Shown here: positions 1 to 8,685 of the stretch, piece by piece
Layout: each line of letters begins with the position of its first letter
How positions within the stretch are numbered: position 1 is the stretch's first letter
Assembly: GCA_965221815.1 (NCBI GenBank)
Contig: OZ244915.1
Location: 2,976,001-3,040,000, forward strand
Length of the DNA: 64,000 nt
Direction: 5' to 3'
DNA from: JAPOXR01 sp965221815
GTDB lineage: Bacteria > Pseudomonadota > Alphaproteobacteria > Rhodobacterales > Rhodobacteraceae
The notes under the pieces: generated by a model
The model's input: only the letters and a program-made list of their open reading frames with translations
Database searches by the model: none
What the model was told of the DNA's origin: nothing
Translations under genes and position numbers: made by a program

Positions 1-168
1 CTGGCGATTCCGCATGTCTCGCATGACGGTGTCATGATCTTTCCCAAAGGGCGAAACCGTGCCAATGAAATTGATGCGCTGGGATCGACAAAAGGGTTCT
101 TTGATGTGAAGGAAGTGACCAGTTTAACCGACCCTGAAGCGGCGATTCTCGTTCTGCGGAGAACATGA
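1..168 (+). CDS. rsmG: RsmG (GidB) 16S rRNA m7G methyltransferase, C-terminal fragment
   Basis: An open frame from the first base ends at TGA 166-168. It encodes about 55 residues, including the FPKGRN segment and a terminal SLTDPE..ILVLRR block typical of the end of RsmG. RsmG methylates G527 of 16S rRNA with S-adenosylmethionine. The rest of the gene lies outside the window. The TGA is followed at once by the parA start, and rsmG-parA-parB is the usual alphaproteobacterial order near the origin. The fragment is short, but motif and context agree. Confidence 0.85.
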   Translation: MAIPHVSHDGVMIFPKGRNRANEIDALGSTKGFFDVKEVTSLTDPEAAILVLRRT

Positions 169-169
169 C

Positions 170-991
170 GTGACGGAAGAATCTGATTCGATGACAGCAG
201 GCCGACCGATGTTGCGACCACGGATGATGGCTGTTGCCAATCAAAAGGGCGGTGTGGGCAAAACGACAACGGCGATCAATCTCGGTGCCGCTTTTGCCGA
301 ACGTGGGCTTGAGACCTTGCTTATTGATCTCGACCCGCAGGGAAACGCGTCAACGGGATTGGGTTGCGATGTGACCGATCGCACGTTCACCATTCATGAT
401 GTGATTTCCGGCGAGGTTTCCTTGCCTGATTCGTTCCGCGAGACGAGTCAGAAACGATTGCGACTTGTCCCGGCATCGCACAAGTTGAGCTCATTCGAGA
501 TGGCCTTGGCCAATCAGGAAGATCGCTTGAATTTGCTCAAGGACATATTATTCGAAGACAATGATTTGCACGATGAATTCTCATACGTGCTGTTTGATTG
601 CCCGCCGGCACTGAATCTGCTGACATTGAATGCCATGGTCGCTTCGCATTCCGTGCTGGCGCCGCTTCAGGCAGAGTTTTTCGCTCTCCAGGGATTGTCT
701 CAACTGATTTCTTCCATGCGTCAGGTCAGACAGTCTGCCAATCCACATATTCATCTGGAGGGCGTTGTCTTGACGATGTTTGATCGGCGGAACAATTTGA
801 GTCGCCAGGTCGAGAGTGACGCGCGTCAAAATTTGCAGCAATTGGTATTCAAGACAGTGATTCCCCGGGCGGTTCGGCTCAGCGAGGCACCCTCTCACGG
901 TTTGCCGGCACTGCACTATGACACGAGGTCAGCAGGGAGTACGGCCTATCGCGAACTGGCCGATGAAATTCTGAGAAACCACACGAAATAG
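170..991 (+). CDS. parA: Chromosome partitioning ATPase ParA
   Basis: This 273-residue deviant-Walker ATPase binds nucleoid DNA in its ATP form and moves ParB-parS complexes during chromosome segregation. The deviant Walker A motif KGGVGKTT lies at about residues 26-33, followed by LLIDLDPQGNAS and VLFDCPPALNLLT (Walker B-type segments). The length is normal for chromosomal ParA. The frame opens with GTG at 170. An in-frame ATG at 191 is an alternative start that would still keep the ATPase domain. The gene lies one base after rsmG and 13 bases before parB, so it is probably co-transcribed with both. Confidence 0.95.
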   Translation: MTEESDSMTAGRPMLRPRMMAVANQKGGVGKTTTAINLGAAFAERGLETLLIDLDPQGNASTGLGCDVTDRTFTIHDVISGEVSLPDSFRETSQKRLRLVPASHKLSSFEMALANQEDRLNLLKDILFEDNDLHDEFSYVLFDCPPALNLLTLNAMVASHSVLAPLQAEFFALQGLSQLISSMRQVRQSANPHIHLEGVVLTMFDRRNNLSRQVESDARQNLQQLVFKTVIPRAVRLSEAPSHGLPALHYDTRSAGSTAYRELADEILRNHTK

Positions 992-1007
992 CAAGAAAGG
1001 CGATGTG

Positions 1008-1916
1008 ATGGCAGCATCTGGACCGCAGAAGCCAAATCTCGGGCGCGGGTTATCCACGCTTTTGGGGGATTTGCAACCGCAAGCCGGAGACCTGGCAGCG
1101 GTGTCCGAACAGTTGGTCCCGATCGAAAAGCTGAGGCCTAATCCCATGCAGCCGCGCACGGACTTTGATCAGGACAAACTGGAGGAGCTGACAAACTCGA
1201 TTCGTGAGAAAGGCATTCTCCAGCCGCTGATCGTGCGGCCGGATCCTGAAAATCCGGCTGGCTGGATGATCGTTGCCGGCGAGCGTCGTTGGCGGGCGGC
1301 ACAAAAGGCCCGGTTGCATGACATTCCTGTTGTTTCGAGAGACCTGTCTGATGCCGAGTGTCTGGAAATCGGATTGATCGAAAACATCCAGCGCAGTGAC
1401 TTGAATCCGATGGAGGAGGCGCGCGCCTATCGGCAATTGATGGATCGTTTCAGCCATACGCAGGAAAATCTGTCTGTTGTCATCGGCAAATCACGCAGCT
1501 TTATTGCGAACCGACTGCGTCTGCTGAATTTGCCAGAGGATGTCCAGCAGCGGGTGCGGGCGCATGAATTGTCGGCGGGGCACGCGCGGGCTCTGGGTGT
1601 TGCGCCCAACCCGAGCTGTTTGGCCCAAAAGGTGGTGAACCTGAACTTGTCGGTCCGACAGACCGAAGAACTGGTCAGAAAGGCGATCGAGAATCCCGGA
1701 CCAGACGATTCAAGTCCACGGCGCGTGCGAAAGGATGCCAACACGCGAATTCTCGAAGCAGCTCTGTCTGCTTCTCTCAAAACAGCGGTCAGGATCGAAA
1801 TGGCAGGCAAGGGGGGCTCTGGAAGAGTTGTGCTCAAATATACGGATCTTGATCAGCTCGAGACCCTATGCAACCGGCTCCGCCGTGCTGGAATCAGCCC
1901 GGAGCCAGGAAATTAG
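1008..1916 (+). CDS. parB: Chromosome partitioning protein ParB
   Basis: ParB is a parS-binding CTPase clamp that works with ParA. The protein begins with a GRGLSTLLGD signature. It then has the LRPNPMQPR segment, the GERRWRAA box, the ENIQRSDLNPMEEA segment with an adjoining helix-turn-helix (IGKSRSFIANRLRLL), and a C-terminal dimerisation region. ATG at 1008 is preferred because AGAAAGG lies about 8 bases upstream. The GTG at 1005 is an in-frame alternative. I found no convincing parS site within the first 5 kb. Confidence 0.95.
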   Translation: MAASGPQKPNLGRGLSTLLGDLQPQAGDLAAVSEQLVPIEKLRPNPMQPRTDFDQDKLEELTNSIREKGILQPLIVRPDPENPAGWMIVAGERRWRAAQKARLHDIPVVSRDLSDAECLEIGLIENIQRSDLNPMEEARAYRQLMDRFSHTQENLSVVIGKSRSFIANRLRLLNLPEDVQQRVRAHELSAGHARALGVAPNPSCLAQKVVNLNLSVRQTEELVRKAIENPGPDDSSPRRVRKDANTRILEAALSASLKTAVRIEMAGKGGSGRVVLKYTDLDQLETLCNRLRRAGISPEPGN

Positions 1917-2052
1917 AGGCCCATATCCTTGGCCACGCAAACCACTCTATATGGATGGGGGTTATTTTGACACCATATGGGGTGTATCATATGTTGTCAT
2001 TGACGTCATTTCAAAAAGGTCAGGCAGGAAATCGGCGGTGATCTTGGACACA
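1917..2052. other. parB-map convergent spacer
   Basis: No gene is seen. The spacer contains AT-rich imperfect palindromes such as ACACC-ATATGG-GGTGT near 1970-1985. These could form a weak hairpin between two convergent genes. There is no clear T-run, so I do not call a terminator. Confidence 0.4.
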
Positions 2053-2865
2053 TTATGTGACTTCGGGTTGCCAATTGGCAGGATAGAAACGTCCGCGTGG
2101 TGAGAGGGTAAATATTTCGTATCCATCCGGGGTCACACCGATAGAATGTTCAAACTGGGCGGAGAGTGAGCGGTCGCGGGTGACCGCTGTCCAGTTATCA
2201 TGCAGGATCTTGGTCTCCGGGCGACCGAGGTTGATCATCGGCTCAACCGTGAAGAACATGCCTTCACGCAGTACCGGTCCGGTGCCCGGCTCCCCGACAT
2301 GCAGGACATTGGGCGGAAGGTGGAATTCGCGTCCGATCCCGTGACCGCAGAATTCACTGACCACTGACATGGTGCGTGATTCTGCATGGGTTTGTATGGC
2401 AGCCCCGATATCACCGAAAGTCGCACCTGGCCGGATCTTGCTGATGGCCTGCATGAGGGAATCGTGGGTGACCTTGATCAGGCGGTCAGCCTTTCTTTTG
2501 GGGGTTCCGGCGACATACATGCGCGATGAATCGCCGTACCAGCCGTCCACGATAACGGTGACATCGATATTGAGAATATCTCCATTGCGCAGACGTTTGG
2601 GGCCGGGAATTCCATGGCAGACCACATGGTTCACCGAAATGCATGTGGCATGTTTGTAACCACGGTAACCAATGGTTGCCGAACGGACATGATGTTCCGC
2701 GATGAGCCCCATAACGCGGTCATCAATTTCCGCCGTGGTGACATTTGGTTGTACGCATTCTGCCAGTTCATCAAGAATGGTTGCAACGACGCGTCCCGCA
2801 GCCCGCATCCCATCAAAATCAGCAGGTTTATGAATCCGGATCGGGCCGGAGTTCGGTGAATTCAC
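2053..2865 (-). CDS. map: Type I methionine aminopeptidase
   Basis: This enzyme removes the initiator methionine from nascent proteins. The 270-residue protein has the complete type I set of metal ligands: Asp101, Asp112, His175, Glu208 and Glu239. It also has the conserved substrate histidine in the CHGIP motif (His84). Length and motif order are normal, with no Zn-finger extension. It is convergent with parB and has about 290 bases of spacer upstream before the Rrf2-like gene. The minus-strand start is the ATG at 2865, MNSPNSGPIRIHKP. Nothing in the sequence suggests loss of function. Confidence 0.95.
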   Translation of the reverse strand: MNSPNSGPIRIHKPADFDGMRAAGRVVATILDELAECVQPNVTTAEIDDRVMGLIAEHHVRSATIGYRGYKHATCISVNHVVCHGIPGPKRLRNGDILNIDVTVIVDGWYGDSSRMYVAGTPKRKADRLIKVTHDSLMQAISKIRPGATFGDIGAAIQTHAESRTMSVVSEFCGHGIGREFHLPPNVLHVGEPGTGPVLREGMFFTVEPMINLGRPETKILHDNWTAVTRDRSLSAQFEHSIGVTPDGYEIFTLSPRGRFYPANWQPEVT

Positions 2866-3155
2866 GTTGATGTATCCCCAAAAGATGGAATTCTGGACAT
2901 CATGCCGGGCAACTCACTAATGACTCAGCATGGGAGATTCCAGAACCGAATCCCTTATTACAATAATTGACATCACGTTGACGCGACTGCTGGTCAATCC
3001 TTGCCAATCAATCCTTGCCAAATGATCCGGCCCTGTGCCGAAATGTGCGCAGGCGATTTGATGGCGTGATGGCCAGCCTGGGAGATCAGGGTGGAAACAG
3101 AAGCGGCTACGTTATCACAAGGCAGCTTGTGGGGAAAACGGACCTTTGGTACTTG
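2866..3155. other. Spacer with a 14-bp perfect tandem duplication
   Basis: No convincing gene. TCAATCCTTGCCAA occurs twice in direct succession at 2994-3007 and 3008-3021, which looks like replication slippage. The side nearer 2866 should hold the map promoter. Confidence 0.5.
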
Positions 3156-3553
3156 TCATCGGATATCGGAGATGGTTGTCTCGCTGAGCCGTTTAACCAG
3201 GTTCTGCTCGACTTCTGTCATCACGCGTGAGATGCGGCGATGCAACGCATGCTCGACCGCACATACGGGTGCATGCTCGTCCTTGCCAGTTACGAAAATG
3301 CATTCGTCCAACGCGAGATATACGTCTGCGAGCGTAATATTGTTCGGGTCGCACGCGAGCCGCCACCCGCCGGAAGCCCCTTTTTCTGAGGTCAGCAAAC
3401 GGCTTTACGGAGACGCCCCAAGACCCGGCGAACCACGACGGGGTTGGTTCCTGCATGGGCCGCAATGTCCGCAGACGTTTGCACACGATCCGGGTCAAGC
3501 ACCATGTGACCAAGCGTGTGCAGGGCCAGAGACAGGCGACTGTTGCGCTTCAT
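3156..3553 (-). pseudogene. Rrf2-family transcriptional regulator broken by a one-base frameshift
   Basis: The ATG at 3553 opens a frame with the N-terminal winged helix of Rrf2 regulators (MKRNSRLSLALHTLGHMVLD, then TSADIAAHAGTNPVVVRRVLGRLRKA). It ends early near 3392. The next frame continues the family sequence without a gap: LLTSEKGASGGWRLA, then the Cys-containing region DECIFV and PVCAVEHAL, to the stop at 3156. Adding one G after the alanine codon (GCC-GTT to GCC-GGT) would give KAGLLTSEKG, the expected junction, and a protein of about 132 residues. GGAG lies upstream of the ATG. It diverges from the COG0523 gene. It may be a true pseudogene or a base-call error. Confidence 0.8.
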
Positions 3554-3581
3554 ATCTTTTTTCTCCAAGCGGAACCCAAAT

Positions 3582-3600
3582 TGTAACAAATACTGTTGCA
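3582..3600. promoter_or_regulatory. Putative Zur-type operator in the divergent promoter
   Basis: TGTAACA-N5-TGTTGCA is an inverted repeat with one mismatch. It lies 29 bases upstream of the Rrf2-like start and about 57 bases upstream of the COG0523 gene. It shares the TAATGYAA half-site pattern with the palindrome beside the zur gene at 42506-42524. Zur is inferred because COG0523/DUF1826 genes are commonly Zur-regulated. Confidence 0.5.
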
Positions 3601-3656
3601 TTAATCCAGTAACCGTGTAGGTTGCGCGAATTTCATTGTGTCTACTGGAATATATT

Positions 3657-4868
3657 ATGACAGATTCCCGTTTGCCCGTCACGGTTCTTTCCGGTTTTCT
3701 TGGAGCGGGCAAGACAACTCTTTTGAACCAGGTTTTGAGCAACCGTGACGGTCTTCGCGTTGCGGTGATCGTCAACGACATGTCCGAGGTGAATGTCGAT
3801 GTGGATCTGGTTCGGGCAAATACGGAGCTCAGCCGTACTGACGAAACTCTCGTTGAGATGTCAAATGGCTGTATCTGTTGTACCTTGCGTGATGATCTGC
3901 TGGATGAGGTACGACGTCTCGCATCCGAAGGCCGCTTCGATTACCTTCTGATTGAATCGACCGGAATTTCTGAACCCTTGCCGGTAGCGGCGACTTTCGA
4001 CTTTCGGGATGAGGTGGGCCGCAGCCTGTCCGACGTGGCGCGGCTTGATACCATGGTGACGGTTGTGGATGCGGTGAATTTGCTCAACGATTTCTCGTCC
4101 CATGATTTTCTTCGCGACCGTGGCGAAACCATGGGAGAGGAGGACGAACGTACAATCGTCCACTTACTGACCGATCAGATCGAATTTACGGATGTCGTGA
4201 TCCTGAACAAAGTCAAGGATGCGGGATCAGCGAAGACCGATGCTGCCCGCAAGATCATTCGTAGTCTCAATGCCGATGCCGAAATCATTGAGACCAATCA
4301 ATCAGCCGTGGCAGCAGAGAAAATCCTTGACACGGGACTCTTCGACTTCAGGCAGGCCCATGCGCATCCGATGTGGGCGAAGGAACTCTACGGGTTTGCC
4401 GACCACGTGCCGGAAACCGAGGAATATGGCGTCACTTCATTCACCTACCGGGCGCGACGCCCATTCGTGCCTGAGCGGATTCTTGAGCTATTGAATGGGG
4501 ATCTGCCGGGTGTCATCCGGGCCAAGGGACGTTTCTGGTTATCGACACGACCTGATTGGGTTGTTGAGTTCTCGCTGGCCGGTGCCCTGTCCAGCGTCTC
4601 GCCGCTTGGTCAATGGTGGGCAGCAGTGCCTGAGGAGCGAAGGCCGACGGACGACATGTCCCGTGCCTATATGGAGACCCATTGGCAAGAACCATGGGGC
4701 GATCGCCGCCAGGAGATCGTGTTTATTGGAGCAGGGATCGATTGGCCCCCATTGAAGGCACGACTGGACAGATGTCTTGTCCCCGCCAAGGCGGCTATGG
4801 GTCCACATAACCTGCCCGAATTTACCGATCCACTTCCGACGTGTCGGGTGGTGGAGCCTGCGACATGA
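3657..4868 (+). CDS. COG0523/ZigA-like zinc GTPase metallochaperone (CobW family)
   Basis: This 403-residue G3E GTPase belongs to the CobW/COG0523 family, whose ZigA-type members deliver zinc to client proteins during zinc starvation. The Walker A motif GFLGAGKTT lies at about residues 13-21. The metal-binding CICC motif (Cys72, Cys74, Cys75) sits in GCICCTLRDDL, and ESTGISEPLPVA and a NKxxD-like ILNKVKDAG follow. A CobW C-terminal domain covers about residues 250-395. ATG at 3657 is chosen because the domain starts immediately after it. The stop overlaps the DUF1826 start (ATGA), which indicates translational coupling. The upstream palindrome suggests Zur control. Confidence 0.9.
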   Translation: MTDSRLPVTVLSGFLGAGKTTLLNQVLSNRDGLRVAVIVNDMSEVNVDVDLVRANTELSRTDETLVEMSNGCICCTLRDDLLDEVRRLASEGRFDYLLIESTGISEPLPVAATFDFRDEVGRSLSDVARLDTMVTVVDAVNLLNDFSSHDFLRDRGETMGEEDERTIVHLLTDQIEFTDVVILNKVKDAGSAKTDAARKIIRSLNADAEIIETNQSAVAAEKILDTGLFDFRQAHAHPMWAKELYGFADHVPETEEYGVTSFTYRARRPFVPERILELLNGDLPGVIRAKGRFWLSTRPDWVVEFSLAGALSSVSPLGQWWAAVPEERRPTDDMSRAYMETHWQEPWGDRRQEIVFIGAGIDWPPLKARLDRCLVPAKAAMGPHNLPEFTDPLPTCRVVEPAT

Positions 4869-5500
4869 ACGTCATCAGGAAGTCCGCAAAGGATGCGGCA
4901 ATCGGCGTACATGTCACGGAAGATCCGGCATCACTCAACACTTTTTTGCAACGCGGATGTGCTGCTGTTGTCTGGCACCGGCAAACCCCGCCGCATATCC
5001 AGACCTGGCTGGATGGCATTGATCCGGAGGTTCTGCCGCGCTGCCGGGAGATTGTTCCACGAGAACCGGTTGCCGATTTCGTTGCCGATCTCTGCAACAT
5101 GTCAGGGCTGCCGGCTGGCCCTCAACGAAATTGGCTCCAGCAGGACATTGTGGGACTTGCGGATCATTTCTCGAGACTGATTCCGGCCAACTTCCTCCGA
5201 TTGCGACTGGATGTTGTGACGACCAATGCCTGTCGGAAGTTTCATATCGATGCGATCACTGCCCGTCTGCTCTGCACGTACAGAGGTCCCGGGACGCAGT
5301 ATGGAGTGTCCGCTGATGGAAATGATCCGGCAAATGTATTCACGGTTCAAACCGGTTCTGCAATTCTTCTTCGGGGAACATTGTGGCCGGAACAGCCGCC
5401 TTCCCGCCTGTTGCATCGCTCACCCCCAATCGAGGGGACGGGTGAGAATCGGCTCGTCCTGGTGTTGGATCCTGTGGTGGATCTGGAAGCTGGGATATGA
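4865..5500 (+). CDS. DUF1826 protein linked to zinc homeostasis
   Basis: The 211-residue protein carries the hallmark DUF1826 block, CRKFHIDAITARLL followed by CTYRGPGTQY at about residues 120-145. The block has conserved Cys, His and Asp residues that could bind metal. Members of this family are regularly found next to ZigA-type COG0523 genes in Zur regulons, but the biochemical role is unknown. The start overlaps the preceding stop as ATGA. No signal peptide or membrane segment is visible, so it is probably cytoplasmic. A role as a metal-dependent partner of the metallochaperone is inferred from position only. Confidence 0.8.
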   Translation: MNVIRKSAKDAAIGVHVTEDPASLNTFLQRGCAAVVWHRQTPPHIQTWLDGIDPEVLPRCREIVPREPVADFVADLCNMSGLPAGPQRNWLQQDIVGLADHFSRLIPANFLRLRLDVVTTNACRKFHIDAITARLLCTYRGPGTQYGVSADGNDPANVFTVQTGSAILLRGTLWPEQPPSRLLHRSPPIEGTGENRLVLVLDPVVDLEAGI

Positions 5501-5762
5501 GTAGCTATCGAGATCAGGGCAAGTTGTGCAGGAAGCCATATTCTGGCCACCCAACCGCCCCACCGGAAAGTCGTCCAACCCCATTTGGGCCATGGATGTC
5601 GGAAACCCTATGGTCTGAGTCATCAGAACCGTCCGCACGCACGTTTGTCGCAACCCTGGGCAAGATGAGCACGACAGGAAGAGACATTCATATCGCTGCA
5701 TCAGGCTGAAATGCCATCATCCTTGCTTTCACATCCGATTCTTTAATCTGAAGGAAAATTTT
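5501..5762. other. Spacer before the importer operon
   Basis: 262 bases without a recognisable gene. Short open frames on both strands lack family resemblance. A GAAGGA ribosome-binding site stands just before the ATG at 5763. The importer may read through from the DUF1826 gene or have its own promoter here. I see no clear palindrome. Confidence 0.4.
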
Positions 5763-7286
5763 ATGTCCCAAATATTACGGCTCGTTTTTGGCGTGCTTTT
5801 GGCGTGCGGTATCATTCTGCCGGTATCTGCCCAGGACGGCCGCCTCACGATCTCAATCGGTTTCGGACCAGTTGCCGAAGTGCCCGACCCGCGCGCTGGC
5901 TATAACGGCTGGATGTCGAACCAAACAGGCGTGACTGAAACCCTGATGGGGATTGACTACGATCTGAATCTCTATCCCCGTCTCGCTGCGGGAATCGAGC
6001 AGTCATCTCCAACGACCTGGCGTGTGACCTTACTGGACGGGGTCAAGTTCCATGACGGCACGCCGTTGACAGCAGATTCAGTGGTCACGGCCATCGCGGC
6101 GATTTCGGATGAAGCGCATCCCGGCTACAATGCACGGATTACAAAATTACTGGATCTCGCAGATATGAATGCCAAGGGTGACAACGTCGTCATGTTCGAG
6201 ACCAAGAGTCCGAACGCGGCATTTCCCTGGACACTTTCCGAACCGGGGATCGCAATTCTGGGTGATCCTTCCGAGGCTTTCCCCATCAATGCGACGGGCC
6301 CCTATGTTTTCAGGGAGGCCATACCGGAGCAGCTTTATCGCGTCGAAGCCAACCCGGATTATCGACTTGGTCCCCCAGGTCTGGAAGAGATCCGCGTCGT
6401 TGTTGCGGGCGACCCGGCGACAGCTGCGCTGGCCTTCGAAGCCGGTGAGGTCGATATGGTGATCAACTATCCCGAAACCGATTTTGAGCGTATTCAGAGT
6501 ACAGGCGCTCTGGGCTTCTCGGCCCCCACGGCTCGGCTCTATTTCTATACAGTCAATGCCGTCAGTGGCCCGATGACCAACCCGCTGATCCGCCAGGCTG
6601 TCTCAATGGCCATTGATCGACAGGGCATTGTTGATGCCGTGCTGTCCGGTGTCGGTGGCGTTCCGGCTGGAACCGTGTATCCGGAAGGCAAGGGTTGGGC
6701 GGCAGATATTCCGTCAACCTATGATCCCGCCAGGGCTGAGGAACTGTTGGTGATGGCCGGAGCTGTCAAGGAAGGTGGGAGCTGGATGATGAACAATGAG
6801 CCGCTCGAGATCGACATTGTCACTTATTCCTCGCGCGCCGCCCTGCTACCCACGGCGGAATTGACCCAGGCTTTCCTGGCGGCGATCGGAGTCCGTGCCC
6901 ATATCAAAGTTGGTGAATGGGGTGCCAGCAACGATGCGATTGCGGCGGGGGAAGCGGACATGTTCCTGCAAGCCTGGGTCACAACACCGCAGGGTGATCC
7001 TGGCGCAGTGTTGGAAACACTCCTCAAGTCGGACGGGGGTTCGAATTCCGGCAAATACACAAACCCGGAACTGGACAAACTTCTTGAAGCTGGTCGTCTG
7101 ACTTTCGATCAGAAAAGGCGCAAGGCGATTTATGACGAAGTCCAGGAGATCATCGCATCAGATGCCGCCTTGATTCCGGTTTTTCACGTCAGTCAGGTGA
7201 ATGTCGCCCGGCCCGGCCTTTCGGGTTATGCTGTGCATCCCACCGAGACCTATTGGATCACGCACGAGACAACCTTTACTGAATGA
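5763..7286 (+). CDS. Periplasmic substrate-binding protein of a nickel/peptide-type ABC importer
   Basis: This 507-residue solute-binding protein of family 5 (DppA/NikA/CntA type) has a signal peptide ending near PVSAQDGRL. The family block GVKFHDGTPLTADSVV lies at about residues 95-110, and the C-terminal lobe contains AYNP-like periplasmic-binding segments. The length fits the family. It is the first gene of a compact SBP-ATPase-ATPase-permease-permease operon with 4-8 base overlaps throughout. Its position downstream of COG0523 and DUF1826 genes suggests it imports a metal or metal-chelate complex, as Nik and Cnt systems do. The sequence does not identify the ligand. Confidence 0.85.
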   Translation: MSQILRLVFGVLLACGIILPVSAQDGRLTISIGFGPVAEVPDPRAGYNGWMSNQTGVTETLMGIDYDLNLYPRLAAGIEQSSPTTWRVTLLDGVKFHDGTPLTADSVVTAIAAISDEAHPGYNARITKLLDLADMNAKGDNVVMFETKSPNAAFPWTLSEPGIAILGDPSEAFPINATGPYVFREAIPEQLYRVEANPDYRLGPPGLEEIRVVVAGDPATAALAFEAGEVDMVINYPETDFERIQSTGALGFSAPTARLYFYTVNAVSGPMTNPLIRQAVSMAIDRQGIVDAVLSGVGGVPAGTVYPEGKGWAADIPSTYDPARAEELLVMAGAVKEGGSWMMNNEPLEIDIVTYSSRAALLPTAELTQAFLAAIGVRAHIKVGEWGASNDAIAAGEADMFLQAWVTTPQGDPGAVLETLLKSDGGSNSGKYTNPELDKLLEAGRLTFDQKRRKAIYDEVQEIIASDAALIPVFHVSQVNVARPGLSGYAVHPTETYWITHETTFTE

Positions 7287-7966
7287 CGCTTTCTGTATCC
7301 GGTCTGCATGCGGTGCGTGCGGGCCGGACTATCCTTCATCCGACATCGTTGGACATTGCGCCGGGTGAGCGGATTGGCCTTGTTGGCGCATCTGGATCGG
7401 GCAAGTCCACGCTCGGTCATGTCTTGATCGATGAACTCAGATCACGGGGCTGCCGCGTCGCCCATGTGTGCCAAAGCCCTGATGAAGCGCTGGATCCCTT
7501 GCGCAGCATGCGGTTCCACTGGCATGAGGCGGAGCGGGCGTTGGGGCTGGCCCCAGGTGCGACTGATAAAAACACATTGTTCACGTCATTGAAAATTGCG
7601 GACGGTGACCTCAGAAAGCGTCCATGGGGGTGGAGTCGCGGGATGCAGCAAAGATTTGTGATCGCCATGGCCTTGATCAGATCGCCGGAACTGATTGTTC
7701 TCGATGAACCGAGCTCGGCCCTGGACCCGGTTGTCGCAGCGGCAACCATGGACTTGCTCGATCAGCATCTCGAGGGAAAGGAAACGGCGATGATACTCAT
7801 CACCCATGATCTCGGACTTGCCGCACGGCGTGTCTCGAAACTGATGGTGATGGAAGCGGGCCGGATCGTGGAACACGCGCCAACAGAAAAGATTTTGCAG
7901 CACCCGCAAACACGTGCAGCCAGGTCTCTGGCCGCCCACAGGAGCTGGATAAAGCTGCCGTGCTGA
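7283..7966 (+). CDS. ABC importer ATPase, NikD/DppD-like
   Basis: This 227-residue ATP-binding subunit has Walker A GASGSGKST (about residues 36-44), a variant signature WSRGMQQRF, and Walker B LIVLDEPSSALDP with an H-loop ITHDLG. It lacks the C-terminal oligopeptide extension of DppD/OppD, as is common in the shorter NikD-type subunits. The start overlaps the SBP stop (ATGA), and its own stop overlaps the next ATPase gene. It should form a heterodimer with the following ATPase on the two permeases. Confidence 0.85.
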   Translation: MTLSVSGLHAVRAGRTILHPTSLDIAPGERIGLVGASGSGKSTLGHVLIDELRSRGCRVAHVCQSPDEALDPLRSMRFHWHEAERALGLAPGATDKNTLFTSLKIADGDLRKRPWGWSRGMQQRFVIAMALIRSPELIVLDEPSSALDPVVAAATMDLLDQHLEGKETAMILITHDLGLAARRVSKLMVMEAGRIVEHAPTEKILQHPQTRAARSLAAHRSWIKLPC

Positions 7967-8685
7967 GAGTCGATCAGGTCACGGTCAAGCATGGGTCTTC
8001 ATTCGCACTCGAGGATATTTCTCTGTCACTCGCGCCTGGAAGGACCCTGGCGGTTGTCGGTGAGAGTGGAGCCGGGAAGTCAACACTGATCGTCACGATC
8101 CTGGGGCTCGTCAAACCATGGAAGGGAGGCATTACCTGGGCGGGAGACTCTGTGACATCCTGTGCCCCGGCCCTGGTGATGCAGGAACCGCGGGCGGCGT
8201 TTAACCCGGTATTGTCCTTGTACCATTCGGTGATGGAACCCATGGCCGCATGCAAGGAAGTCGCGTCCAGTGAACGGATCGCACGTCTGTGTGACGGTCT
8301 TGAACTCTCTCGTGATATCTTCGACAGGCGCCCCGGTGAAGTCTCCGTTGGGCAAGCGCAAAGGGCCGCCATTTTCCGCGCGCTGATTGCAGCACCGGCC
8401 CTGGTTCTGTTGGATGAACCGCTTTCGGCGCTGGATGCCGTGACACAGAAACACACGGCGAAATTGATCGCTGACTTGCAGCGGGAAGAGGGATTTGCCG
8501 CCCTGATTGTGACCCATGATCTGGGTTACGCGGTGGCCCATGCCGATGAGATCGCAGTGCTGAAGTCCGGCAGGATTGAAGAGATTTCACACCCGGAGAT
8601 ATTCGCGAAGGCACCGCGATCAGACTATTGCCGAAAACTCAGGGATGCGGCCATTGCGCTGGGGGCATTGGAGCTATCCGAATGA
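7960..8685 (+). CDS. ABC importer ATPase, NikE/DppF-like
   Basis: The 241-residue second ATPase has Walker A GESGAGKST, signature SVGQAQRAA and Walker B LVLLDEPLSALDA, followed by IVTHDLGYA. It starts with GTG at 7960, seven bases inside the upstream gene, and ends in an ATGA overlap with the first permease. The pair of short ATPases resembles nickel/opine importers more than classical oligopeptide systems. The role is energising import across the inner membrane. Confidence 0.85.
   Translation: MLRVDQVTVKHGSSFALEDISLSLAPGRTLAVVGESGAGKSTLIVTILGLVKPWKGGITWAGDSVTSCAPALVMQEPRAAFNPVLSLYHSVMEPMAACKEVASSERIARLCDGLELSRDIFDRRPGEVSVGQAQRAAIFRALIAAPALVLLDEPLSALDAVTQKHTAKLIADLQREEGFAALIVTHDLGYAVAHADEIAVLKSGRIEEISHPEIFAKAPRSDYCRKLRDAAIALGALELSE

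Noticed and set aside
5053..5068. A parS-like sequence (TGTTCCACGAGAACCG) inside the DUF1826 gene
   Set aside because: Only about 12 of 16 positions match the usual parS palindrome and it lies in conserved coding sequence, so chance is more likely.
5420..5701. A 93-codon minus-strand frame with several Cys-x-x-Cys pairs
   Set aside because: It overlaps the DUF1826 gene antisense and the Cys spacing fits no metal-binding family I know.
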